DNA of 12,345 nt from Tepidimonas sp. (GTDB lineage: Bacteria; Pseudomonadota; Gammaproteobacteria; Burkholderiales; Burkholderiaceae_C), in the NCBI GenBank assembly GCA_025054905.1, contig JANWZF010000267.1, positions 1-12,345 on the forward strand, given 5' to 3'. The notes beneath the pieces are model-generated. The model was not told the origin of the DNA and searched no databases. It worked only from the letters and a program-made list of their open reading frames with translations. Each line of letters begins with the position of its first letter. Position 1 is the stretch's first letter. Position numbers and translations under genes: made by a program. This document shows positions 7,114 through 12,345 of this stretch, in pieces.

Positions 7114-8973
7114 TCAAAAGGCCTCCTCGGGCATCGCGGCGCAGGTGGTATCGCGCGTGCGCACCACCTGCAACCACGGCCCGATCTTGGGCAGTTCGTA
7201 GTGAAAGAAATAGCGGCAAGCCTGCAGGCGGCCGACACTGGCGGTATCCGTGCGCAACACAGCCACCCGGGCCACATCAAGCCACAGCCACGCCAACACC
7301 GTGTGTCCGAACGCCTGCATGTAAGGCACCGCATTGGCCAGCGCGGCCGCTGCATCGGCATCGGCCCAGGCGGCCTCGGTGGCCTGCACGACGTCCTGCC
7401 ACGCTTGCCGCAACGCCACGGCGTAGCCCGTCAACGCCGCAACCGCCTCGGCGTGCTGCGCCGTGGACAGCACGCGCTGACCCAGCAACGCCAGACCGCG
7501 CCCCTGCTCCATCCGCACCTTGCGCCCGAGCAGATCCAGCGCCTGGATGCCGTGGGTGCCCTCATGAATCATGTTCAGGCGGTTGTCGCGCCAATACTGC
7601 TCCACCGGAAAGTCGCGTGTGTAGCCATAGCCACCGTGCACCTGGATCGCCAGACTGTTGGCTTCCAGACACCATTCGCTGGGCCAGCTTTTGGCGATCG
7701 GGGTCAGCACCTCCAGCAGCAGACGCGCCTCGTCGGCGGCCTGCGGCTCGCCGGTGCGCTGCTCATCGACCAGCCGCGCGCAGTACAGCTCCAGGGCCAG
7801 GGCCCCCTCGCAGTACGCCTTTTGCGCCAGCAGCATGCGCTTGACATCGGCGTGCTCGATGATGCGCACCGGCGGCTGCGCCGGGTCTTTGCCACCTGGC
7901 CCAAGGGGGCGCCCCTGCAGGCGTGTGCGGGCATACGCCAGACTGGCCAGGTAGCCGGCCATGCCCAGCATCGTGGCCGCCATGCCGACCCCGATGCGCG
8001 CTTCGTTCATCATGTGGAACATGATGCGCAGGCCCTGCCCTGGCTGTCCGACCCGATAGCCAATGGCACCGGCACCGGCGCCGTCCAGCCCGGGACCCAA
8101 GCCAGCCGCCCGCACCGGGTAGCGCCCCTCGCCAAAATGCAGCAGGGTGTTGGGGGTGCCGCGCCAGCCGCACTTGTGGTTCAGACCCGCCAGCGCCACA
8201 TCGTTGCGCAGCCCCGTCAGCTGCCCCTGCTCGTCCACCAGCTTCTTGGGGACGATGAACAGCGAGATCCCCTGCACGCCGGGCACCAGCCGCCCGTCTG
8301 GGTCAGGAATCTTGGCCAACACCAGGTGGACGATGTTGTCGGTCAGCTCGTGCTCGCCAGCCGAGATCCACATCTTGTTGCCGCGCAAGCGGTAGCGCGG
8401 CCCCAGCGGATCGTCCTCGTAACCCTCGCCGTCCGGCACGGCCCGCGTGGCGATATCGCTCAGGCTGGAGCCGGCCTGCGGTTCGCTCAGACACATCGTG
8501 CCGGAAAAACGCCCTGCGAGCTGCGGCCAGGCAAACGCGCGCTGCTGCGCCGCGCTGCCATGGGCCAGCAGCAGATTGGCGTTGCCCACCGTCAACATGC
8601 CTGCGCCGATGCTGACCGAAGCCGCCGCAAAGAAGGCGTTACCCGCCGCCTCCACCACGTAGGGCAACTGCATGCCCCCTAGCTCGACGTCCTGGGCGGC
8701 GGCCAGCATGCCGCTTTGCGCATACGCCTGCCAGGCCTCGTGGGTACACGCGGGCACGATCACGCGCTCGCCATCCCAGCGCGGCTCATCGGTGTCCACC
8801 GTGCGGTTGTAGGCAGCGTACTTCTCGCGGGCGATGCGTTCGCAGGTGTCCAGCACGGCGTCAAAGGTCTCGCGCCCGTGCTCGGCGTAACGGGGCCGGC
8901 TGCACAGGGTCGTCACGCGCAGCCAGTCGTACAGCAAAAAATCGATGACCGGGCGCAGACCCTGCGACGACAT
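7114..8973 (-). CDS. Large acyl-CoA dehydrogenase with C-terminal extension domain
   Basis: This is a 619-residue FAD-dependent acyl-CoA dehydrogenase of the long class of about 600 residues (the DmdC-like group with an extra C-terminal helical domain), larger than the roughly 380-residue classical enzymes. It would catalyse the first step of beta-oxidation, making trans-2-enoyl-CoA and passing electrons to electron-transferring flavoprotein. Visible motifs are MCLSEPQAGSSLSDIATRA (160-178, FAD/substrate loop), MWISAGEHEL (201-210), MMNEARIGVGMAA (321-333), VHGGYGYTRDFPVEQYWRD (445-463) and MIHEGTHGIQALDLLGRK (468-485), where Glu471 aligns with the catalytic base. A Gly/Ala-rich stretch at about 283-304 (GRYPVRAAGLGPGLDGAGAG) looks like a surface-loop insertion before the VGQPGQGL block. 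ATG 8973-8971 follows the thiolase TGA by one base, with GAGGTG seven bases upstream. Acyl-chain specificity cannot be read from sequence. Confidence 0.94.
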   Translation of the reverse strand: MSSQGLRPVIDFLLYDWLRVTTLCSRPRYAEHGRETFDAVLDTCERIAREKYAAYNRTVDTDEPRWDGERVIVPACTHEAWQAYAQSGMLAAAQDVELGGMQLPYVVEAAGNAFFAAASVSIGAGMLTVGNANLLLAHGSAAQQRAFAWPQLAGRFSGTMCLSEPQAGSSLSDIATRAVPDGEGYEDDPLGPRYRLRGNKMWISAGEHELTDNIVHLVLAKIPDPDGRLVPGVQGISLFIVPKKLVDEQGQLTGLRNDVALAGLNHKCGWRGTPNTLLHFGEGRYPVRAAGLGPGLDGAGAGAIGYRVGQPGQGLRIMFHMMNEARIGVGMAATMLGMAGYLASLAYARTRLQGRPLGPGGKDPAQPPVRIIEHADVKRMLLAQKAYCEGALALELYCARLVDEQRTGEPQAADEARLLLEVLTPIAKSWPSEWCLEANSLAIQVHGGYGYTRDFPVEQYWRDNRLNMIHEGTHGIQALDLLGRKVRMEQGRGLALLGQRVLSTAQHAEAVAALTGYAVALRQAWQDVVQATEAAWADADAAAALANAVPYMQAFGHTVLAWLWLDVARVAVLRTDTASVGRLQACRYFFHYELPKIGPWLQVVRTRDTTCAAMPEEAF

Positions 8974-8974
8974 T

Positions 8975-10150
8975 TCACAGCACCTCGAACACCCCGGCCG
9001 CGCCCATGCCGCCGCCGATGCACATGGTCACGCACACCCGCTTGGCACCACGGCGCTTGCCCTCGATCAAGGCGTGGCCGGTCAAACGCTGCCCCGACAT
9101 GCCGTAAGGGTGACCGATGGCGATGGCTCCACCATTGACGTTGAGCCGCTCGGGTGGAATGCCCAGGCGATCGCGGCAGTAAATCACTTGCACCGCAAAC
9201 GCCTCATTGAGCTCCCACAGGTCGATGTCATCCACCGTCAGGCCCAGGCGCTGCAGCACCTTCGGCACGGCAAACACCGGCCCGATACCCATCTCGTCGG
9301 GCTCGCAGCCGGCCACCGCAAAGCCCAGAAAACGTCCCAGCGGCTGCAGCCCCTTGCGTTCGGCCAGACGCTCGTCCATCACCACGCACGCTCCGGCACC
9401 GTCGGAAAACTGGCTCGCGTTGCCCGCGGCGATCGTGCCCCCAGGCAGCGCCGGCTTGATGGCGGCAATCGCCTCCTTGGTCGTGCCTTCACGCAGCCCC
9501 TCGTCGCGCGTGACGGTTACTTCGCGGGTGATCAGGCCCAGCGTCTTGTCCACCACCCCGGCGGTGACGGTGATCGGCACGATCTCATCGTCGAACTTGC
9601 CGGCTGCCGCGGCTGCGCAGGCTTTCTGCTGGCTGGCCGCGCCATACTCGTCCATTGCATCGCGCGTGATGCCGTAACGCTTGGCCACCTGCTCGGCGGT
9701 CTGCAGCATGGTCCAGTAAATCTCGGGCTTGCGCGCCAGCAGAGCCGGATCGGTGAACATGTGCTTGTTCATCTCGTTTTGCACGCACGAGATGCTTTCG
9801 ACACCGCCGGCCACGTAGACCTCTCCTTCACCGGCCATGATGCGCTGCGCCGCCAGCGCGATCGTCTGCAGGCCAGACGAGCAAAAGCGGTTGATGGTGA
9901 TGCCACTGACGCTGACCGGACAGCCCGCCGCCAGCGCGATCTGGCGGGCGATGTTCCAGCCCGTGGCGCCTTCGGGGTTGGCGCAGCCCATGATGACATC
10001 TTCCACTTCGGCCGGATCGAGGCGCGCGCGCTCCAGGGCCGCGCGCACCACGTGTCCACCGAGCGTGGCCCCATGGGTCATGTTGAAGGCGCCCTTCCAG
10101 CTTTTGGCCAGCGGCGTGCGGGCGGTGGAAACAATGACGGCATTGCTCAT
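8975..10150 (-). CDS. Acetyl-CoA acyltransferase (3-ketoacyl-CoA thiolase family)
   Basis: This 391-residue thiolase matches the usual family length of about 390. It catalyses CoA-dependent cleavage of 3-ketoacyl-CoA to acetyl-CoA and a shortened acyl-CoA, the last beta-oxidation step; the reverse condensation is possible for some members. The nucleophilic Cys90 lies in INRFCSSGLQTIA, with GGVESIS at 115-121, NEAFAVQV at 315-322, His347 in GGAIAIGHPYGMSG (341-354) and the second active-site Cys377 in CIGGGMGAAG. All catalytic residues are present. ATG 10150-10148 has AAGGA about eight bases upstream. The gene follows the bifunctional enzyme by 57 bases and precedes the acyl-CoA dehydrogenase with a one-base gap. 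The context favours a degradative FadA-like role over polyhydroxyalkanoate synthesis. Confidence 0.95.
   Translation of the reverse strand: MSNAVIVSTARTPLAKSWKGAFNMTHGATLGGHVVRAALERARLDPAEVEDVIMGCANPEGATGWNIARQIALAAGCPVSVSGITINRFCSSGLQTIALAAQRIMAGEGEVYVAGGVESISCVQNEMNKHMFTDPALLARKPEIYWTMLQTAEQVAKRYGITRDAMDEYGAASQQKACAAAAAGKFDDEIVPITVTAGVVDKTLGLITREVTVTRDEGLREGTTKEAIAAIKPALPGGTIAAGNASQFSDGAGACVVMDERLAERKGLQPLGRFLGFAVAGCEPDEMGIGPVFAVPKVLQRLGLTVDDIDLWELNEAFAVQVIYCRDRLGIPPERLNVNGGAIAIGHPYGMSGQRLTGHALIEGKRRGAKRVCVTMCIGGGMGAAGVFEVL
8981..8986 (-). promoter_or_regulatory. Ribosome binding site of the acyl-CoA dehydrogenase gene
   Basis: The minus strand reads GAGGTG, seven bases before ATG at 8973. 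It lies inside the codons for the last residues of the thiolase, consistent with ribosomes passing from one gene to the next. Confidence 0.6.
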
Positions 10151-10207
10151 GATGGCATTCCTTGGAAAACGCAGAAGCTGACGCGACGCGAACCGCGACG
10201 CACCGGT

Positions 10208-12325
10208 TCAGGCGGCTGCAAACCCTTTGCCTTCGGCCACCAGGCGCTGGATCAGCGGCGCGGGCTGCCAGAACTGGGCGTCGTCGAGCGGATTGCGCGC
10301 AAAGCGCTTCATGGCCTGCACGACGTTGAACAGACCGTACTGCTCGGCGTAGTGCATCGGCCCGCCGCGCCAGACCGGAAAACCGTAGCCCGTCAGGTAC
10401 ACCAGGTCGATGTCGCTGGCGCGCGCGGCGATGCCCTCCTGCAGGATGTGGGCCCCTTCGTTGACCAAGGCAAACACCAGCCGCTGCACGATTTCCTCAT
10501 CGCTGATGGCGCGCGGCGTGATGCCGCGCTCCTTGCGGAAATCCTCGATCAGCTGCTGCACGACGGGGCTCGGAATGGCGTCGCGCTTGCCGGGCTGGTA
10601 GTCGTACCAACCCGCGCCCGTCTTCTGGCCAAAGCGCCCAAGTTCGCACAGCCGGTCGGCGATCGGGCTGTAGCGCAGATGCGGCTTTTCGACGTAGCGG
10701 CGCTTGCGGATGTACCAGCCCACGTCGTTGCCAGCCAGATCCCCCATGCGAAACGGACCCATCGCAAAACCGAATTTTTCAATCGCGCGGTCGACCTGCT
10801 GCGGTGTGCAGCCCTCTTCGAGCAGAAAACCGGCCTGGCGGCTGTATTGCTCGATCATGCGGTTGCCGATGAACCCGTCGCACACGCCGCTGACCACGCA
10901 GGTCTTTTTGATGCGCTTGCCCAGCGCCATCACAGTGGCCAGCACATCCTTGGCGGTGGCGCGGCCACGCACCACTTCCAGCAGTTTCATCACATGCGCC
11001 GGGCTGAAGAAGTGCGTCCCGATGACGTCCTGCGGACGGCGCGTGAACGCCGCGATCTTGTCCACGTCCAGCGTCGACGTGTTGGTGGCCAGGATCGCCC
11101 CGGGCTTCATCACCGCATCCAGGCGCTCGAACACCTGCCGCTTGACCTCCAGATCTTCGAACACCGCCTCGATCACCAGGTCCGCATCGCGGATGTCGTC
11201 GTAAGACAGCGTGGTGCGCAGCAAAGCCAGCCGTTGCTGCATCTGTTCGGGCTTGAGCTTGCCCTTGGCCACCTGCCCTTCGTAGATGGAGCGGATGTTG
11301 GCCACGCCGCGCTCCAGCGCCTCCTGCCGCATCTCCAGGATCGTGACCGGCAGGCCGATGTTGAGAAAATTGATCGTGATGCCGCTACCCATGGTGCCGG
11401 CACCGATCACCGCCACCGCGCGCACGTCGCGCAGGGGGGTGTCGGCCGGCACGTCGGCAATCTTGCCGGCGGCGCGCTCGGCCATGAAGACGTGGCGCAG
11501 CGCGATGCTGACCGGATCGGTCATCAGGTTCAGGAAGGTCTGCCGCTCCAGCGCCAGTCCCTGCTCGAACGGCTTGGTCGTGGCGGCCTGCACCGCATCG
11601 ATGCACTTCAGCGGCGCCGGATAGTGCTTGGCCTGGGCCCCAACCATGTTGCGCGCAAACTGGAAGTACGCCTCGCCCTGCGGATGGCGGCAGGGCAAGT
11701 CGCGCACGCGCGGCAGTGGCGTGCCGTCAGCGTGGCGTTGGGCGACCTCGCGCGCCAGCGCAAGGGCCTCCTCCAGCAACGATTCGGCGCTGCGGGCGAT
11801 GCGGTCGAACAGACGCTGCCCTGGCAACTGGGCCAGCCGCTCGGCCGGCACCGGCTCGCCACTGACGATCATGTTCAACGCCGCCTCCACGCCCAGCACG
11901 CGCGGCAGGCGCTGGGTGCCCCCTGCCCCCGGGATCAGACCCAGCTTGACCTCCGGCAACGCCACCTGCGTGCCCGGTGCGGCGATGCGGTAATGCGCTC
12001 CCAACGCCAGCTCCAGCCCGCCCCCCATGCACACGCTGTGCACCGCGGCCACCACGGGCTTGCGCGCCTGGTCCAGCGTCAGGATCAGGCTCAGCAGGTT
12101 GGGGTCCTGATAGGCCTTGGGCGAACCAAATTCCTTGATGTCGGCCCCCCCAGAAAACGCCTTGCCGGCACCGGTCAGCACGATGGCGCGCACGGCTTCA
12201 TCGTCGTGGGCCCGATCCAGTCCCTGCGCGATGGCCTGCCGGGTGGCCAGCCCCAGACCGTTGACCGGCGGATTGTCCAGCGTGATGACGGCCACGTCAC
12301 CGTGGACCTGGTAGTGAGCGGTCAT
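10208..12325 (-). CDS. Bifunctional enoyl-CoA hydratase / 3-hydroxyacyl-CoA dehydrogenase (FadB/MFE-1 type)
   Basis: This 705-residue multifunctional enzyme carries out the middle two beta-oxidation steps: hydration of trans-2-enoyl-CoA and NAD-dependent oxidation of the 3-hydroxyacyl-CoA. The N-terminal crotonase domain (about 1-280) has the oxyanion segment KAFSGGADIKEF (55-66), GGGLELALGAHYRIA (101-115) with Glu104, and LPEVKLGLIPGAGGTQRLPR (123-142) with Glu125, the two expected catalytic glutamates. The dehydrogenase part begins with the Rossmann motif VIGAGTMGSGI (306-316), carries the catalytic His438 and Glu450 in THFFSPAHVMKLLEVV, and GFIGNRM at 484-490; a C-terminal 3-hydroxyacyl dehydrogenase domain repeat follows to the end. 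The N-terminus (ITLDNPPVNGLG) resembles the peroxisomal MFE-1 layout more than E. coli FadB. ATG 12325-12323 has a strong AGGAGG four bases upstream. It is the first operon gene visible; the promoter must lie beyond 12345. Confidence 0.95.
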   Translation of the reverse strand: MTAHYQVHGDVAVITLDNPPVNGLGLATRQAIAQGLDRAHDDEAVRAIVLTGAGKAFSGGADIKEFGSPKAYQDPNLLSLILTLDQARKPVVAAVHSVCMGGGLELALGAHYRIAAPGTQVALPEVKLGLIPGAGGTQRLPRVLGVEAALNMIVSGEPVPAERLAQLPGQRLFDRIARSAESLLEEALALAREVAQRHADGTPLPRVRDLPCRHPQGEAYFQFARNMVGAQAKHYPAPLKCIDAVQAATTKPFEQGLALERQTFLNLMTDPVSIALRHVFMAERAAGKIADVPADTPLRDVRAVAVIGAGTMGSGITINFLNIGLPVTILEMRQEALERGVANIRSIYEGQVAKGKLKPEQMQQRLALLRTTLSYDDIRDADLVIEAVFEDLEVKRQVFERLDAVMKPGAILATNTSTLDVDKIAAFTRRPQDVIGTHFFSPAHVMKLLEVVRGRATAKDVLATVMALGKRIKKTCVVSGVCDGFIGNRMIEQYSRQAGFLLEEGCTPQQVDRAIEKFGFAMGPFRMGDLAGNDVGWYIRKRRYVEKPHLRYSPIADRLCELGRFGQKTGAGWYDYQPGKRDAIPSPVVQQLIEDFRKERGITPRAISDEEIVQRLVFALVNEGAHILQEGIAARASDIDLVYLTGYGFPVWRGGPMHYAEQYGLFNVVQAMKRFARNPLDDAQFWQPAPLIQRLVAEGKGFAAA

Positions 12326-12329
12326 GATG

Positions 12330-12335
12330 CCTCCT
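12330..12335 (-). promoter_or_regulatory. Ribosome binding site of the bifunctional hydratase/dehydrogenase gene
   Basis: The minus strand reads AGGAGG (GAGGAGG including 12336), with a short four-base spacer to ATG at 12325. It is the strongest such site in the window. Confidence 0.75.
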
Positions 12336-12345
12336 CGAAGACGAT

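Noticed and set aside
7201..8682. 493-codon plus-strand open frame opposite the acyl-CoA dehydrogenase
   Set aside because: It mirrors a complete, motif-rich dehydrogenase gene. Its composition is typical of antisense shadows and it resembles no family I know.
10151..10207. Short repeated GCGTCGCG units in the gap before the thiolase
   Set aside because: There are only two eight-base copies in very GC-rich DNA, with no palindromic operator arrangement. This is likely chance.

Overview
The window is GC-rich, gene-dense DNA, and every convincing gene lies on the minus strand, so transcription runs from position 12345 towards 1. Codon use, the protein families and a compact fatty-acid gene cluster suggest a betaproteobacterium, most likely Burkholderiales and perhaps near the Comamonadaceae. 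That placement is inference, because there is no rRNA or other marker gene here. I see no tRNA, rRNA, CRISPR array, insertion sequence, phage gene or replication origin.

Region 1 (12345 down to 3864) is a seven-gene beta-oxidation-type operon. In transcription order it encodes a bifunctional enoyl-CoA hydratase/3-hydroxyacyl-CoA dehydrogenase, a thiolase, a large acyl-CoA dehydrogenase, a short-chain dehydrogenase/reductase (SDR), a hotdog-fold thioesterase, a zinc-independent medium-chain reductase of the CurA/leukotriene-B4-dehydrogenase type, and a second SDR. Gaps run from 1 to 57 bases, one gene pair overlaps by 20 bases, and several genes have clear Shine-Dalgarno sites. The first three enzymes are enough to shorten a saturated acyl-CoA by one acetyl unit: dehydrogenation, hydration, oxidation and thiolysis. 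The reductases and thioesterase are plausible auxiliary enzymes for unusual acyl chains or for releasing CoA. No acyl-CoA ligase or regulator is in view; either could lie upstream of 12345.

A 94-base gap (3770-3863) holding one imperfect hairpin separates this cluster from region 2.

Region 2 (3769 down to 1) holds tex, encoding the Tex/YhgF RNA-binding transcription accessory protein, followed by two adjacent HDOD-domain genes that are clear tandem paralogues. The second HDOD gene runs off the left edge of the window. The main oddity is at the end of tex: its reading frame has no stop and continues in frame into the first HDOD gene. A more Tex-like tail with tandem stop codons lies in the +1 frame, just before the HDOD start codon. 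I read this as a one-base shift near 1542-1548, either a mutation or an assembly error, rather than a designed fusion, though this cannot be settled from the sequence alone.

I did not find convincing evidence of an undescribed biological system. Long plus-strand open frames exist, but they behave as antisense shadows of GC-rich genes.
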